This document shows positions 1 through 12,748 of a stretch of 64,000 bases of DNA, piece by piece (positions within the stretch are counted from its first letter, which is position 1; each line of letters starts with the position of its first letter). This DNA comes from Komagataeibacter xylinus (lineage in GTDB: Bacteria; Pseudomonadota; Alphaproteobacteria; Acetobacterales; Acetobacteraceae). Under the pieces are notes generated by a model. The model did no database searches. It worked only from the letters and a program-made list of their open reading frames with translations, and was not told where the DNA came from. The position numbers were made by a program, and so were the translations under genes. The stretch covers positions 62,001-126,000 of the forward strand of contig NZ_QQBI01000006.1 in the NCBI RefSeq assembly GCF_004302915.1. Reading direction: 5' to 3'.

Positions 1-73
1 GTCCGAAACGGCAGCTTGTGCAACCACGAGGCCGAAAATTTCATCCGTCATTTACCAGTTTAAGGATAGCAGC

Positions 74-913
74 ATGTCAGACGGCGCACCCAAAATCGCC
101 ATCAAGGGTTCATTGATGAAAGGCAAGCGGGGCCTTGTCATGGGTGTTGCGAATGACCGCTCCATTGCCTGGGGCATCGCGCGCGCCGTGGCCGAGCAGG
201 GGGGCGAGCTGGCCTTTACCTACCAGGGCGAGGCGCTGGGCAAGCGCGTGCGCCCGCTGGCCGAGACCGTGGGCTCGACGCTGGTGCTGCCGTGCGACGT
301 GACCGATGACGCCGCGATGGACGAAACCTTTGCCGCCATCGAGAAGGCATGGGGCAAGATCGATTTCCTCGTTCACGCCATTGGCTGGGCGGACAAGCAG
401 TTCCTGCGCGGGCGTTATGTCGACACCCCGCGTGACGCCTTCCTCAAGGCGATGGACATCTCATGCTATTCCTTCACCGCCGTCGCCCGCAGGGCTGCCG
501 CCATCATGAACCCGAATGGCTCGCTGCTCACGCTCACCTATCTGGGGGCAGAGCGCGTGATGCCGCATTACAACGTGATGGGTGTTGCCAAGGCCGCACT
601 CGAGGCTTCGGTGCGCTACATGGCGGTTGACCTTGGCGGGGATGGCATCCGTGTAAACGGCATCTCGGCAGGCCCCGTCATGACGCTGGCCGCCAATGGC
701 ATCGGCGATTTCCGCTACATCCTGAAGTGGAACCAGTACAACTCCCCGCTCGAGCGCAATGTGTCGCTTGAGGAAGTGGGTGGTGCGGGGCTTTACATGC
801 TGTCCGACCTGTCGGGTGGTGTGACGGGCGAGATCCATCACGTTGATTCCGGCTACCACATCGTCGGCATGAAGAACCCCACCGCGCCGGACATTACGGT
901 CGCGGGTAACTGA
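74..913 (+). CDS. fabI: enoyl-[acyl-carrier-protein] reductase (NADH), FabI
   Basis: Last step of each fatty-acid elongation cycle (type II FAS): NADH-dependent reduction of trans-2-enoyl-ACP, in the cytoplasm. The 279-residue protein has the FabI version of the SDR fold. It has a glycine-rich cofactor loop [11 protein letters not shown] near residues 24-34, and the catalytic set Tyr156, Tyr166 and Lys173 sits in [19 protein letters not shown], matching E. coli Tyr146/Tyr156/Lys163. An AAGGA ribosome-binding site lies 8 nt before this ATG, so I keep it even though it gives about ten more N-terminal residues than E. coli FabI; Met15 is the alternative. aroC follows after 19 bp on the same strand, so the two are probably co-transcribed. 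Confidence 0.96.
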   Translation: MSDGAPKIAIKGSLMKGKRGLVMGVANDRSIAWGIARAVAEQGGELAFTYQGEALGKRVRPLAETVGSTLVLPCDVTDDAAMDETFAAIEKAWGKIDFLVHAIGWADKQFLRGRYVDTPRDAFLKAMDISCYSFTAVARRAAAIMNPNGSLLTLTYLGAERVMPHYNVMGVAKAALEASVRYMAVDLGGDGIRVNGISAGPVMTLAANGIGDFRYILKWNQYNSPLERNVSLEEVGGAGLYMLSDLSGGVTGEIHHVDSGYHIVGMKNPTAPDITVAGN

Positions 914-932
914 TCGCGGGAAGTCTGCCCTC

Positions 933-2006
933 ATGTCGTACAACACCTTCGGCCACATGTTTCGCGTCACCACCTGGGGGGAAAGCCATGGCCCTGCCAT
1001 TGGCTGCGTGATTGATGGCTGCCCGCCGCGCATCCCGCTGGATGTGGGCGACATCCAGCCGTGGCTGGACCGGCGCAGGCCGGGGCAGTCGAAATTCACC
1101 ACCCAGCGCCAGGAAGCCGATCAGGTCGAGATCCTGTCCGGCGTGTTCGAGGGGCAGACAACCGGCACCCCCATCTCGCTGCTGATCCGCAATACCGACC
1201 AGCGCTCGCGTGATTATGGCGACATAGCCACCCGCTACCGCCCCGGCCATGCCGATGTGACGTATGACACCAAATACGGCATCCGCGACTATCGTGGGGG
1301 TGGCCGTTCCTCGGCGCGCGAGACAGCCATGCGGGTTGCCGCGGGCGCCGTGGCGCGCAAGGTGCTTGGCGCAGGCGTGCGTATTCGTGGCGCCATGGTG
1401 CAGGTCGGCCCGCACGGTATCGACCGCGCGCGGCTGGATTGGAACCAGGTGGATACCAACCCGCTGTTCTGCCCCGACCCTCGGGCGCTGCCCGTGTGGG
1501 AGGATTACCTGGCCGATATCCGCAAGAAAGGCTCGTCAATCGGTGCGGTGATCGAGGTGGTGGCCGAGGGCGTGCCGGCGGGGTTGGGCGCGCCGATCTA
1601 TGGCAAGCTTGATTCAGACCTTGCCATGGCGCTGATGAGCATCAATGCCGTCAAGGGCGTGGAAATTGGCGAAGGCTTTGCCGCAGCCAGCCTGACGGGC
1701 GAGGAAAATGCCGACCCCATGCGCATGGAAGATGGCAGGCTCCGTTTTGCATCCAACCATGCGGGCGGCGTGCTGGGCGGCATTTCAACCGGGCAGCCGC
1801 TGGTGGCCCGGTTTGCGGTCAAGCCCACGAGTTCGATTCTCACGCCCGTGCCGTCCGTCACGCGGGAAGGGGAGAATGTGGACGTGATGACAAAGGGGCG
1901 CCACGACCCCTGCGTTGGCATCCGTGCCGTGCCGGTAGGCGAGGCGATGATGGCCTGCGTGCTGGCCGACCACCTGCTGCGCCACCGGGGGCAGGTGGGA
2001 AGCTAG
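933..2006 (+). CDS. aroC: chorismate synthase
   Basis: Converts 5-enolpyruvylshikimate-3-phosphate to chorismate using reduced FMN; it is the last common step of aromatic amino acid synthesis. The 357-residue protein is of normal length. It carries the family signatures [14 protein letters not shown] near residue 17, a histidine-rich [14 protein letters not shown] near residue 99, and [19 protein letters not shown] near residue 117. It lies 19 bp behind fabI. The TAG stop codon is exactly the three-base loop of a 10-bp perfect hairpin (see 1994-2016), so translation termination and the probable transcription terminator coincide. Confidence 0.97.
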   Translation: MSYNTFGHMFRVTTWGESHGPAIGCVIDGCPPRIPLDVGDIQPWLDRRRPGQSKFTTQRQEADQVEILSGVFEGQTTGTPISLLIRNTDQRSRDYGDIATRYRPGHADVTYDTKYGIRDYRGGGRSSARETAMRVAAGAVARKVLGAGVRIRGAMVQVGPHGIDRARLDWNQVDTNPLFCPDPRALPVWEDYLADIRKKGSSIGAVIEVVAEGVPAGLGAPIYGKLDSDLAMALMSINAVKGVEIGEGFAAASLTGEENADPMRMEDGRLRFASNHAGGVLGGISTGQPLVARFAVKPTSSILTPVPSVTREGENVDVMTKGRHDPCVGIRAVPVGEAMMACVLADHLLRHRGQVGS

Positions 2007-2016
2007 GCTTCCCACC
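1994..2016. terminator. hairpin with the aroC stop codon as its loop
   Basis: A 10-bp perfect inverted repeat (GGTGGGAAGC / GCTTCCCACC) encloses TAG, the aroC stop. It lies between the convergent genes aroC and osmC (osmC ends at 2026). No T-tract follows on either strand, so its strength as an intrinsic terminator is uncertain. Confidence 0.55.
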
Positions 2017-2025
2017 ACAGGCTGC

Positions 2026-2457
2026 TCAGCCCTTCAGCTTCGCATCCAGCGTAACGGTCGCGTTGAACAGCTTGGAGACCGGGCAGCCTGCCTTTGCCTT
2101 CTCCGCCAGTTCCTTGAACTGGGCTTCGCTCGCACCCGGAATTTCGGCTTCCAGCGTCAGTTTGGCATGGGTGATGGCAAAGCCTTCGCCCTGCTTGTCG
2201 AGCACGATTTCGGATTTTGCATCAAGCGACTTCGCCGTAAGCCCCGCGCTGCCCAGAATGCCCGAAAGCGCCATGGCGAAGCAGGCCGCGTGGGCCGCGC
2301 CAAGCAGCTCCTCGGGGTTGGTGCCAGGTTTGTCCTCGAAGCGGGTGTTGAAGCCGTAGGGCTGGCTTTCCAGCACGCCGCTCTGGGTCGAGATCTCGCC
2401 CTTGCCATCCTTCAGGCCGCCTGACCAGTGAGCCGTCGCAAATTTCGTGATCGCCAT
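2026..2457 (-). CDS. osmC: OsmC-family peroxiredoxin
   Basis: Cytoplasmic thiol peroxidase that reduces organic hydroperoxides. The 143-residue protein has the two redox cysteines at the same numbers as E. coli OsmC: Cys59 (HAACFAMAL) and Cys125 (AGCPVSKLF). Arg39 and Glu50, which activate the peroxidatic cysteine in the family, are also present. This closeness favours OsmC over the Ohr branch, though the split is made here by eye only. It is convergent with aroC and divergent from rpsB, and its promoter must lie in the 273-bp gap before rpsB. Confidence 0.92.
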   Translation of the reverse strand: MAITKFATAHWSGGLKDGKGEISTQSGVLESQPYGFNTRFEDKPGTNPEELLGAAHAACFAMALSGILGSAGLTAKSLDAKSEIVLDKQGEGFAITHAKLTLEAEIPGASEAQFKELAEKAKAGCPVSKLFNATVTLDAKLKG

Positions 2458-2730
2458 TGCGGTTCAGTCCTTCATGCAGTTGCAGTACGGGCGCATCCGG
2501 CACCCTTGGGTGACGGTTATCCCTATCACCGGGCAACAGGGCTGCGGCCCCAAAGTTGCATCACGATGCATTCGCTACCGGTTGGGTCTTGCAATATGCG
2601 CCCAAAACGGCCATATCCCGCCACGGTCCCGCGTTGGAGCCAATTCGCACGTGAAGCCGAGACCTCTGGTGTCCTTGCAATACAGGGCGTGCTTCACGGA
2701 GGATAAACCAGACACAAGGATATAGCCGAC
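2458..2730. other. divergent osmC / rpsB intergenic leader region
   Basis: This 273-bp non-coding region must hold the promoters for osmC (minus) and rpsB (plus). The long stretch before rpsB is compatible with a structured, autoregulated S2 leader as known in other bacteria, but I cannot assign a known leader motif. A small perfect inverted repeat, TGCAT-CACG-ATGCA, lies at 2557-2570. A small ORF here looks like chance coding in GC-rich DNA. Confidence 0.4.
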
Positions 2731-3516
2731 ATGGCGATGCCTGAATTCACAATGCGCCAGCTGCTCGAAGCCGGCGTGCACTTCGGTCACCACACCCGCC
2801 GCTGGAACCCGCGCATGGCGCCGTACCTGTTCGGCGTGCGCAACCAGGTCCACATCATCGACCTGCAGCAGACCGTTCCCATGCTGGACCGGGCGCTCAA
2901 GGCGATCCGTGACACCGTGGCCGGTGGTGGCCGCGTGCTGTTCGTGGGCACCAAGCGCGCCGCTGCCGACCAGGTGGCCGAAGCCGCCAAGCGTTGCGGC
3001 CAGTATTACGTCAACCACCGCTGGCTTGGCGGCATGCTGACGAACTGGAAGACCATCACCGGTTCGATCAAGCGCCTGCGCGGCATTGACGAAATGCTGG
3101 AAAACGGCACCCAGGGCCTGACCAAGAAGGAAGTTCTGGACATCACCCGCGACCGCGAGAAGCTTGAGCGTTCGCTCGGCGGCATCAAGGAAATGGGCGG
3201 CCTGCCGGACATCCTGTTCGTGATCGACACGAACAAGGAAAAGCTGGCGGTCGAGGAAGCCAACAAGCTGGGTATCCCGGTCGTGGCCGTGCTGGACAGC
3301 AACTCCGACCCGCGTGGCGTGACCTTCCCGATTCCGGGCAATGACGACGCCATCCGCGCCATCGCGCTGTATTGCGAGCTGGTTTCGTCCGCCGTGCTCG
3401 ATGGCATCTCCGCCGAGCTCGGCGCATCGGGCGAGGACTTCGGCGCATCCGAAGAACTGCCGGTCGACCCCGCCGTGGAAACGGCCGTGACGGAAGCCGC
3501 CGCTAGCGCGGAATGA
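2731..3516 (+). CDS. rpsB: 30S ribosomal protein S2
   Basis: Component of the small ribosomal subunit. The 261-residue protein begins with the conserved [20 protein letters not shown] block (residues 8-27). It also has [14 protein letters not shown], a tryptophan motif [14 protein letters not shown] near residue 91, and the central [12 protein letters not shown] segment. The tail is acidic and alanine-rich, as in other alphaproteobacterial S2 proteins. rpsB-tsf is the near-universal pairing. A 10-bp GC hairpin lies between the two genes and probably tunes their relative expression. Confidence 0.98.
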   Translation: MAMPEFTMRQLLEAGVHFGHHTRRWNPRMAPYLFGVRNQVHIIDLQQTVPMLDRALKAIRDTVAGGGRVLFVGTKRAAADQVAEAAKRCGQYYVNHRWLGGMLTNWKTITGSIKRLRGIDEMLENGTQGLTKKEVLDITRDREKLERSLGGIKEMGGLPDILFVIDTNKEKLAVEEANKLGIPVVAVLDSNSDPRGVTFPIPGNDDAIRAIALYCELVSSAVLDGISAELGASGEDFGASEELPVDPAVETAVTEAAASAE

Positions 3517-3568
3517 AAACGGGCGCCAGCGTGGCCCCGGCCCGCTGGCGCAACTGACACAGCAAGGA

Positions 3569-3594
3569 CACGCCCCGCCCGCTTGCGGGGCGTG
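3569..3594 (+). terminator. rpsB-tsf intercistronic hairpin (attenuator)
   Basis: A perfect 10-bp stem (CACGCCCCGC / GCGGGGCGTG) with a 6-nt loop lies 52 bp after rpsB and 27 bp before tsf. No T-run follows, so partial termination or RNA processing is more likely than full termination. Confidence 0.55.
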
Positions 3595-3621
3595 CGCCTG
3601 TCGTGATGGAGTATCAGCATA

Positions 3622-4527
3622 ATGGCGCAAATTACCGCAGCGCTCGTCAAGGAACTTCGCGAGAAGACCGGCGCGGGCATGATGGACTGCAAGAAGGCCC
3701 TCAACGAAGCCGAAGGCGACATCGAGGCCGCGATCGACTGGCTGCGCAAGAAGGGCCTTTCGGCTGCTGCCAAGAAGTCTGGCCGTGTTACGGCTGAGGG
3801 CCTGGTAGGCGTGGCGCAGGCCGACCTGAAGGCCGCCATGGTCGAGATCAACGCCGAGACCGACTTCGTTGCCCGCAACGAGCATTTCCAGAACTTCGTG
3901 TCCGAAGTGGCGCATGCCGCCCTGAGCGTGGGCGACGATCTGGAAAAGCTCAAGGGCGCCGTGCTGAAAAGCGGCCGCACCGTGGCCGATGAACTGACGC
4001 ACCTGATCGCCACCATTGGCGAGAACATGTCCATCCGTCGCGCGCGCGTGCTGAGCGTGCCCTCGGGCGTGGTCGCCACCTACGTGCATGGCGCAGTCAG
4101 CCCCGGCCTGGGCAAGATTGGCGTTCTGGCCGCTGTTGAAGCGCCGAGCGCCAGCGAAGCGCTGGAAGACCTGGGCCGTCGCATCGGCATGCATGTCGCC
4201 GCCACCCGCCCGGCAGCGCTGGATGTTGACAGCGTCGACCCGCAGGCGCTCGAGCGCGAGCGCGCGGTGCTGGTGGAGCAGGCCAAGGCTTCGGGCAAGC
4301 CCGATGCCATCATCGAGAAGATGGTCGATGGCCGCATCCGCAAGTTCTATGAGGAAGTGGTGCTGCTCGAGCAGGTCTGGGTGCATGATGGCGAAAGCCG
4401 CGTGCGCAAGATCGTGGAGAAGGCAGGCGCCAAGCTAAACGGCTTCGAACGCTTCCAGCTCGGCGAAGGCATCGAGAAAGAAGACAACGACTTTGCCGCT
4501 GAAGTGGCGAAGGCTGCCGGCAACTGA
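3622..4527 (+). CDS. tsf: translation elongation factor Ts
   Basis: Guanine nucleotide exchange factor that recycles EF-Tu. The 301-residue protein opens with the TS-N domain ([20 protein letters not shown], residues 7-26). The EF-Tu-contacting motif [15 protein letters not shown] follows near residue 79, and then the core and C-terminal module. The start is the ATG after a GATGGAG ribosome-binding site. It sits in the rpsB-tsf-recO-parC run on the plus strand, and recO follows after 42 bp. Confidence 0.98.
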   Translation: MAQITAALVKELREKTGAGMMDCKKALNEAEGDIEAAIDWLRKKGLSAAAKKSGRVTAEGLVGVAQADLKAAMVEINAETDFVARNEHFQNFVSEVAHAALSVGDDLEKLKGAVLKSGRTVADELTHLIATIGENMSIRRARVLSVPSGVVATYVHGAVSPGLGKIGVLAAVEAPSASEALEDLGRRIGMHVAATRPAALDVDSVDPQALERERAVLVEQAKASGKPDAIIEKMVDGRIRKFYEEVVLLEQVWVHDGESRVRKIVEKAGAKLNGFERFQLGEGIEKEDNDFAAEVAKAAGN

Positions 4528-4569
4528 TCCGGTTTCCGGTTTTCTTTTAACAAGGGCGGGGGCTTCCTG

Positions 4570-5361
4570 ATGGAATGGGAGGCACCCGCCCTTGTGCTTT
4601 CTGCCACGCCCTATGGCGAGGGTAGCGCCATCGTGCATGTGCTCACCAGTGAGCATGGCCTCTATCACGGCCTTGCGCGTGGCGGTTCATCAAGCCGGGG
4701 GCGCGCGGTCTGGCAGACCGGCAACCTGGTGCGCGCGCGCTGGGTGGCGCGGCTGTCCGAGCAGCTTGGCAATATCTCGGCCGAGGTAGTGCATGCCTCG
4801 GCTGCGCGCATCCTCAATGACCCGCTGCCACTGGCCATGCTGGCCTCGCTCTGCGCTCTGGCCGATGGCTGCCTGCCCGAGCGCGAGCCGCACCCCGCCA
4901 TTTTTCAGGGGCTGGCCAGCCTGCTGGCGCGCATCAGCCTCGACCCGCACTGGGCGGTGACCGAGGCCATGCCCGAAATCGTGCGCTGGGAACTGATGCT
5001 GCTCTCCGATCTCGGCTTCGGCCTTGATCTGACCCGCTGCGCTCTCGGTGGGCCTGCTGATGACCTGCGCTGGGTCTCGCCGCGCACGGGGCGTGCGGTA
5101 TCGGACAGCCGGGCAGGGGAATGGCGCCAGCGCCTGCTGCCGCTGCCCGGTTTCGTGCTGCATCCTGATGAAATCGGCACCCCGCAGGACTGGTATGACG
5201 GCCTGCGCCTGACCGGGCATTTCCTGCAACGCGATGCGTTTGGCCAGCGCCATCGCCCTGTGCCCGAAGCACGTGGCAGGTTGCTCGACCTGATCGCGCG
5301 CGAAGCCGATATCACGCCGCCAGATACGCCCGCGGATGAAACGCCGGCCACGCCTGGCTGA
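4570..5361 (+). CDS. recO: DNA repair protein RecO
   Basis: Recombination mediator that loads RecA at gaps together with RecR. The 263-residue protein has the N-terminal OB-fold ([20 protein letters not shown], residues 3-22; [14 protein letters not shown] near residue 57) followed by the helical C-terminal domain. The four zinc cysteines found in some RecO proteins are absent. Only one cysteine pair-like position (Cys98, Cys103) is seen, as in many alphaproteobacteria. It is followed 59 bp later by parC, as often seen in this class. Confidence 0.93.
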   Translation: MEWEAPALVLSATPYGEGSAIVHVLTSEHGLYHGLARGGSSSRGRAVWQTGNLVRARWVARLSEQLGNISAEVVHASAARILNDPLPLAMLASLCALADGCLPEREPHPAIFQGLASLLARISLDPHWAVTEAMPEIVRWELMLLSDLGFGLDLTRCALGGPADDLRWVSPRTGRAVSDSRAGEWRQRLLPLPGFVLHPDEIGTPQDWYDGLRLTGHFLQRDAFGQRHRPVPEARGRLLDLIAREADITPPDTPADETPATPG

Positions 5362-5420
5362 TACACCATTGGACAAACCGTAAAGTTTCGCTATCTGTTC
5401 ACCTGCGGGAGGAAGATTGC

Positions 5421-7637
5421 ATGCCTGTGGACCCAACAGTCGGCCATATTGAAGATACCAAGCTGGCCGATGCGCTGAGCCAGCGCTACCTGGCCTATGC
5501 CATGTCGACCATCATGTCGCGCTCGCTGCCCGATGTTCGCGACGGGCTCAAGCCCGTGCACCGGCGCATGATCTATGCCATGCAGCAGCTCAAGCTTGAC
5601 CCCACGGCGGGGTTCAAGAAATGCGCCCGCGTGGTGGGTGACGTGATCGGTAAATACCACCCGCATGGCGATGCCTCGGTCTATGAGGCGCTGGTGCGGC
5701 TGGCACAGGATTTTGCCGTGCGCTACCCGCTGGTGGAAGGGCAGGGCAATTTCGGCTCGATCGATGGCGATAACGCCGCCGCCATGCGCTACACCGAATC
5801 CCGCCTCACCGCCGTGGCCAAGGCCCTGCTTGAAGGCATTGACGAGGACAGCGTCGATTTCCGCCCCACCTATGATGGCGAGGAGCAGGAGCCGGTCGTG
5901 CTGCCTGCGGCCTTCCCCAACCTGCTGGCCAACGGGGCGGCGGGCATTGCCGTGGGCATGGCAACCTCCATCCCGCCACATAACGTGGGCGAGATCTGTT
6001 CAGCCGCCCTTGCGCTGATCCGCAAGCCCGCCACCACCACGCTTGAGCTGCTTGAGCACATGCCGGGACCGGACTTTCCCACCGGCGGAGCCATTGTAGA
6101 GGATCGTGACGCCATCGCCCGCGCGTATGAGACCGGGCGCGGCTCCTTCCGCATCCGCTCGAAGTGGGAAGTGGAACAGGGCCGTTTCGGCACATGGCAG
6201 ATCGTGGTGACCGAGATCCCGTATCAGGTGCAGAAATCTCGCCTGATCGAGCAGGTGGCCGATCTGATGGAGCAGAAAAAGCTCCCGCTTCTGGCCGATA
6301 TCCGCGATGAAAGCACGACGGACATCCGTCTGGTGCTTGAGCCCAAGTCACGCGGCATCGAACCCGCCGTGCTGATGGAAACGCTGTTCCGCGCCACCCA
6401 GCTTGAAAGCCGCTTTGGCCTGAACATGAACGTGCTTGGCGCCGATCAGGTGCCCGGCGTGCGCAGCCTCAAAGAGGTGCTGCAGGCCTGGCTCGACCAC
6501 CGGCACGACGTGCTGCTGCGCCGCAGCACCAACCGGCTGCAGGCGGTCAACCGGCGGCTGGAAATTCTCGATGGCTTCCTTGCGGTCTACCTCAACCTTG
6601 ATGAGGTCATCCGCATCGTGCGCGAGGAGGATGATGCGAAGGCGGCGCTGATGGCCACGTTCAGCCTGACCGAACTGCAGGCTGACTCCGTGCTCAACAT
6701 GCGCCTGCGCAGCCTGCGCCGGCTTGAGGAAATGGAAATCCGCGCCGAGCATGCCAAGCTGAGCGCTGAAAAACAGTCCCTGCAGGACCTGCTGGGCCAG
6801 GAAGGCCTGCGATGGAAGCGCATTGCGGCTGAAATCAAGGATATCCAGAAGAACTTTGGCAGTGGCGCGCTTGGGGCCCGGCGCAGCACGCTGGCCGAAC
6901 CGCCGCCCGAGATCGATGTGGAAGCCGCCCTGCCGGTCGAGCGCGATCCGCTGACGGTCATCCTGTCGCAAAAGGGCTGGATCCGCACCGTGCGTGGCCA
7001 CGGGCAGGACCCGCAGGGCCTCAAGTTCAAGGAAGGCGACGGGCCGGGCATGGCGGTGGAATGCCACAGCAACGACCGGCTGTGCGTCTTCGCCACCGAT
7101 GGCCGCGCCTTTACGCTGCGCGTGGCCGACCTGCCGCGTGGCCGGGGCGATGGCCAGCCGCTGCGTTTGCTGATCGACCTGTCGAATGATGAGGACATCA
7201 TCACGATGTTCCCGGTTGATGACAGCGCAAAACGCCTGCTCGCCTCGAGTGCCGGGCGCGGGCTGGTGGTGGCGGAATCAGCCATGACGGCGGAAAAGCG
7301 CACCGGCAAGCAGATCCTGAACCTCAAGGAAAACGAAAGCGCGCTGGTCTGCGCCCCGGCAGGTGGCGATCATGTGCTCGTGCTGGGGCAGAACAGGCGC
7401 ATGCTGGTCTTCCCGCTCGAGCAGTTGCCGGAAATGACGCGCGGCCTTGGCGTGATCTTGCAGAAATACAAGGAAGGTGGCCTGCGCGATGCTGTGGTGT
7501 TTGACGCAGCCAGTGGCCTGCCCTGGCCAGATCCCAACCGCACCCGTGCCTTTGCCGATGTGAAGGAGTATGTGGGCAAGCGCGCCGATACCGGCAAACA
7601 GGCCCCCGCCTGGGCCACCCGCAAACCAAAGGGCTGA
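5421..7637 (+). CDS. parC: DNA topoisomerase IV subunit A
   Basis: Catalytic breakage-reunion subunit of topoisomerase IV, which decatenates replicated chromosomes together with ParE. The 738-residue protein carries the type IIA motifs: the CAP-like DNA-binding helix with the quinolone-determining segment [20 protein letters not shown] (73-92), active-site Tyr124 (AMRYTES), and a coiled-coil region near 400-450. The short C-terminal propeller points to ParC, not GyrA. The position equal to E. coli Ser80 is Ala85; Asp84 and Glu89 are kept. It has a strong GGGAGGA ribosome-binding site. It is convergent with bpt, with a double-hairpin repeat between them. Confidence 0.95.
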   Translation: MPVDPTVGHIEDTKLADALSQRYLAYAMSTIMSRSLPDVRDGLKPVHRRMIYAMQQLKLDPTAGFKKCARVVGDVIGKYHPHGDASVYEALVRLAQDFAVRYPLVEGQGNFGSIDGDNAAAMRYTESRLTAVAKALLEGIDEDSVDFRPTYDGEEQEPVVLPAAFPNLLANGAAGIAVGMATSIPPHNVGEICSAALALIRKPATTTLELLEHMPGPDFPTGGAIVEDRDAIARAYETGRGSFRIRSKWEVEQGRFGTWQIVVTEIPYQVQKSRLIEQVADLMEQKKLPLLADIRDESTTDIRLVLEPKSRGIEPAVLMETLFRATQLESRFGLNMNVLGADQVPGVRSLKEVLQAWLDHRHDVLLRRSTNRLQAVNRRLEILDGFLAVYLNLDEVIRIVREEDDAKAALMATFSLTELQADSVLNMRLRSLRRLEEMEIRAEHAKLSAEKQSLQDLLGQEGLRWKRIAAEIKDIQKNFGSGALGARRSTLAEPPPEIDVEAALPVERDPLTVILSQKGWIRTVRGHGQDPQGLKFKEGDGPGMAVECHSNDRLCVFATDGRAFTLRVADLPRGRGDGQPLRLLIDLSNDEDIITMFPVDDSAKRLLASSAGRGLVVAESAMTAEKRTGKQILNLKENESALVCAPAGGDHVLVLGQNRRMLVFPLEQLPEMTRGLGVILQKYKEGGLRDAVVFDAASGLPWPDPNRTRAFADVKEYVGKRADTGKQAPAWATRKPKG

Positions 7638-7642
7638 AAGAG

Positions 7643-7722
7643 AAAAGTTTCTGGCGAAGCTTTTTTCAAAAAGCTTTGAATAACGCTGCCTTTTTTAAAA
7701 AAGGCAGCGCCCAGAAACTTTT
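7643..7722. repeat. nested inverted-repeat element (double hairpin) between convergent genes
   Basis: Outer arms AAAAGTTTCTGG (7643-7654) and CCAGAAACTTTT (7711-7722) are perfect 12-bp inverted repeats. They enclose two further perfect hairpins: a 9-bp stem with a 2-nt loop at 7657-7676, and a fully palindromic 26-bp block (two 13-base arms) at 7684-7709. The whole can fold into a three-way or cruciform structure and ends within the bpt stop codon. I recall related sequences scattered between genes in Komagataeibacter genomes, but I could not check this. A likely role is bidirectional termination. Possible partial relatives lie at 18548-18582 and 35736-35759. Confidence 0.8.
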
Positions 7723-8530
7723 ACTTGCCGTCAATATCCGGTTGCGGCGGATGGAACAGGTCATCGGGCAGGAAGGCGCTGTCCTGCGGCTGCGTGGCAT
7801 CAGGCTGGCTCAGGTCAAGGTCATGCCACACGCCGCGCGTCATGATCTGGGCGGGACGGAAGCGGGCCTTGTAGGCCATCTTGTGGCTCTCGCTGATCCA
7901 GTAGCCCAGATACAGGTAGGGCAGGCCGAGCGTGCGGGTATATTCGATCAGGTGCAGCACCGCGAACGTGCCCAACGAGCGCGAGGGCAGGTCGGGGTCG
8001 AAAAAATCGTAAACGGCGGACAGCCCGTCATCAAGCTGGTCCACCAGCGCCACGCAGACCAGGCGGCCCGCCGCATCGCGGAACTCGATCATGAAGGTCT
8101 CGACCGTCGTATCCTCGATCATGGCGCGATAATCGGGGAAGGTCATGGAGGCCATGTCACCCCCGTCATGCCGGGTGGCCTGATAGGCGCTGAACAGGTT
8201 GAACTGCTCGGGCGTGGCATGGGGCGGCACGCGTGTGCCGCGTAGCCCGTTATTGCGCCCGAACACGCGGCGCTGCGTGCGGCTGGGCGCAAAGCGGGCA
8301 ACCGGCACGCGTATGGGCGTGCAGGCGGTGCAGTTGGCGCATACGGGGGCATAGGCAATGGTGTGGCTGCGCCTGAACCCCGCGCGTGACAGGCGGTTAT
8401 GGAACGGCACGGCCTCGGGGCCGCCAATTTCGGTCACGACCTTGCGCTCCATGCGCCCCGGCAGGTAGGGGCAGGGCATGGGGGCGGTGGTATAGAACAG
8501 CTGTGGATGCCGTGGCGATGTGTAGGTCAT
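7721..8530 (-). CDS. bpt: aspartate/glutamate leucyltransferase (Bpt)
   Basis: Transfers leucine from Leu-tRNA to N-terminal Asp or Glu residues, marking proteins for ClpS/ClpAP degradation (bacterial N-end rule). The 269-residue protein has the ATE N-terminal domain with the cysteine motif CANCTACTPIRVPV (63-76) and PCPYLPGR near residue 19. The C-terminal GNAT-like domain contains VYDFFDPDL, LYLGYWI and MAYKARFRP. Length and motifs fit the R-transferase family subgroup 'Bpt'. It is a single gene, and its stop codon overlaps the inverted-repeat element it shares with parC. Confidence 0.93.
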   Translation of the reverse strand: MTYTSPRHPQLFYTTAPMPCPYLPGRMERKVVTEIGGPEAVPFHNRLSRAGFRRSHTIAYAPVCANCTACTPIRVPVARFAPSRTQRRVFGRNNGLRGTRVPPHATPEQFNLFSAYQATRHDGGDMASMTFPDYRAMIEDTTVETFMIEFRDAAGRLVCVALVDQLDDGLSAVYDFFDPDLPSRSLGTFAVLHLIEYTRTLGLPYLYLGYWISESHKMAYKARFRPAQIMTRGVWHDLDLSQPDATQPQDSAFLPDDLFHPPQPDIDGK

Positions 8531-8675
8531 GCGCTCTTCACCAGCCGGAAAACGGAAAAAAGACAGCCCCGCGAACCGGAAAGAAAGACTGCCCGTATGC
8601 TTATACGGTTATCATATCTCTCCGGTTGCAGGCATCAACTATCCGGCGGTGCCAGAGGAGCGCTTTCAGGCCGGA

Positions 8676-11218
<2,543 letters not shown>

Positions 11219-11292
11219 GGGGTCACACCTGTCATGCCGCGGGGGAGTGCATGGGGGGGAACAACTGTCAAATCAGCCTCTCTCGGTCATTT

Positions 11293-11311
11293 TGGCGTTG
11301 TCTAAACGCCA
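11293..11311. promoter_or_regulatory. small inverted repeat in the permease / glyA divergent gap
   Basis: TGGCGTT-GTCTA-AACGCCA is a 7-bp perfect inverted repeat in the 188-bp gap between the divergent permease and glyA genes. The position suits an operator, but the repeat could be chance and no regulator can be named. Confidence 0.25.
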
Positions 11312-11406
11312 CGATATGGCGCACATAGCAGGCCTGTCCCCATAGGTGTCATGTCCGTTTGCCCAGCCGGAAATGACAGACGATAATTTGATGGAGAACC
11401 ATACCG

Positions 11407-12708
11407 GTGTCGGACCCTATCAGCCAGAGTGACCTCAAGCAGTTTTTCCGCGCCCCCCTGACCGAAGCCGACCCCGATGTCGCCGCCATGATCGATGCGG
11501 AACTGGTGCGTCAGCGCGACGGGATCGAACTGATCGCCAGCGAGAACATGGTCTCGGCCGCCGTCATGGCCGCCCAGGGCAGCGTCCTGACCAACAAATA
11601 CGCCGAAGGCTATCCCGGTCGCCGCTATTATGGCGGCTGCGTGGAAGTGGACAAGGTCGAGACCCTGGCCATCGAGCGCGTGAAGAAGATGTTCGGCGCC
11701 GAATTCGCCAACGTGCAGCCCCATTCCGGCGCCAACGCCAACCAGGCCGCCTTCATGGCCATGGTCAAGCCGGGTGATACTGTGATGGGCATGAGCCTTG
11801 CCGCCGGTGGCCACCTGACGCATGGCGCGGCCCCCAACTACTCGGGCAAGTGGTTCAATGCCGTGCAGTACGGCGTGCGCAAGCAGGACGGCCTGCTCGA
11901 CTACGAGGAAATGGAGCGCCTGGCCCGCGCCGAAAAGCCGAAGCTGATCGTGGCCGGTGGCTCGGCCTATCCGCGCGTCATCGATTTCGCCCGCTTCCGC
12001 GCCATTGCCGATGAGGTGGGGGCTTACCTGATGGTGGACATGGCGCATTTCGCGGGCCTTGTCGCCGCCGGGCTGTATCCCTCGCCGGTGCCGCATGCGC
12101 ATGTCGTGACCTCGACCACGCACAAGACCCTGCGCGGCCCGCGTGGCGGCCTGATCCTGACCAACGATGCCGACCTGGCCAAGAAGATCAACTCCGCCGT
12201 GTTCCCCGGCCTGCAGGGCGGCCCGCTCATGCATGTCATCGCGGGCAAGGCGGTGGCGTTTGGCGAGGCGCTGCGCCCCGACTTCAAGACCTATCAGGAA
12301 GCCGTGGCCAGCAATGCCCGCATCCTGGCCGAGACACTGGTCAAGGCTGGCTTTGACATCGTAACCGGCGGCACCGACTGCCACCTGATCCTTGTCGATC
12401 TGCGCCCCAAGGGCGTTACGGGCCGTGCCGCCGAGCGCGCGCTCGAGCGCGCGGGCATTACCGCCAACAAGAACGCCATTCCCTTCGACCCCGAAAAGCC
12501 CGCCATCACCTCGGGCATCCGCTTGGGCAGCCCGGCGGCCACCGCGCGTGGCTTTGGCGCAGCCGAGTTCCATGAAATCGGCCTGATGATCGACGAAGTA
12601 CTGACCGCCCTTGCCAAGACACCCGGTGAGGAAGGCTGCGAGAAGACGGAGCAGGCCGTGCATGCCCGCGTCAAGGCGCTGTGCGCCCGCTTCCCCATAT
12701 ACGCCTGA
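11407..12708 (+). CDS. glyA: serine hydroxymethyltransferase
   Basis: PLP enzyme interconverting serine and glycine and feeding the one-carbon pool. The 433-residue protein starts with GTG behind TGGAGA. It shows [10 protein letters not shown] (41-50), the tetrahydrofolate/PLP region [18 protein letters not shown] near residue 104, and the PLP lysine Lys240 in [14 protein letters not shown]. It is a single-gene unit, followed 11 bp later by a strong GC hairpin and then by a convergent AstE-like gene. It is divergent from an amino-acid permease. Confidence 0.97.
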   Translation: MSDPISQSDLKQFFRAPLTEADPDVAAMIDAELVRQRDGIELIASENMVSAAVMAAQGSVLTNKYAEGYPGRRYYGGCVEVDKVETLAIERVKKMFGAEFANVQPHSGANANQAAFMAMVKPGDTVMGMSLAAGGHLTHGAAPNYSGKWFNAVQYGVRKQDGLLDYEEMERLARAEKPKLIVAGGSAYPRVIDFARFRAIADEVGAYLMVDMAHFAGLVAAGLYPSPVPHAHVVTSTTHKTLRGPRGGLILTNDADLAKKINSAVFPGLQGGPLMHVIAGKAVAFGEALRPDFKTYQEAVASNARILAETLVKAGFDIVTGGTDCHLILVDLRPKGVTGRAAERALERAGITANKNAIPFDPEKPAITSGIRLGSPAATARGFGAAEFHEIGLMIDEVLTALAKTPGEEGCEKTEQAVHARVKALCARFPIYA

Positions 12709-12719
12709 ACATGAGGCAC

Positions 12720-12747
12720 GCCCGCCCCGGTCAATAACGGGGCGGGC
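12720..12747. terminator. hairpin terminator between convergent glyA and the AstE-like gene
   Basis: A perfect 10-bp GC stem (GCCCGCCCCG / CGGGGCGGGC) with an 8-nt loop starts 11 bp after the glyA stop and ends just before the stop of the minus-strand gene. It could serve both directions. Only a short CTTA follows, so there is no long U-tract. Confidence 0.7.
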
Positions 12748-12748
12748 C

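Noticed and set aside
2575-4386. 603-residue open frame on the minus strand
   Set aside because: It runs antisense to rpsB and tsf, both certain genes. The composition (His/Ala/Gly rich) is that of a high-GC shadow frame, with no domain.
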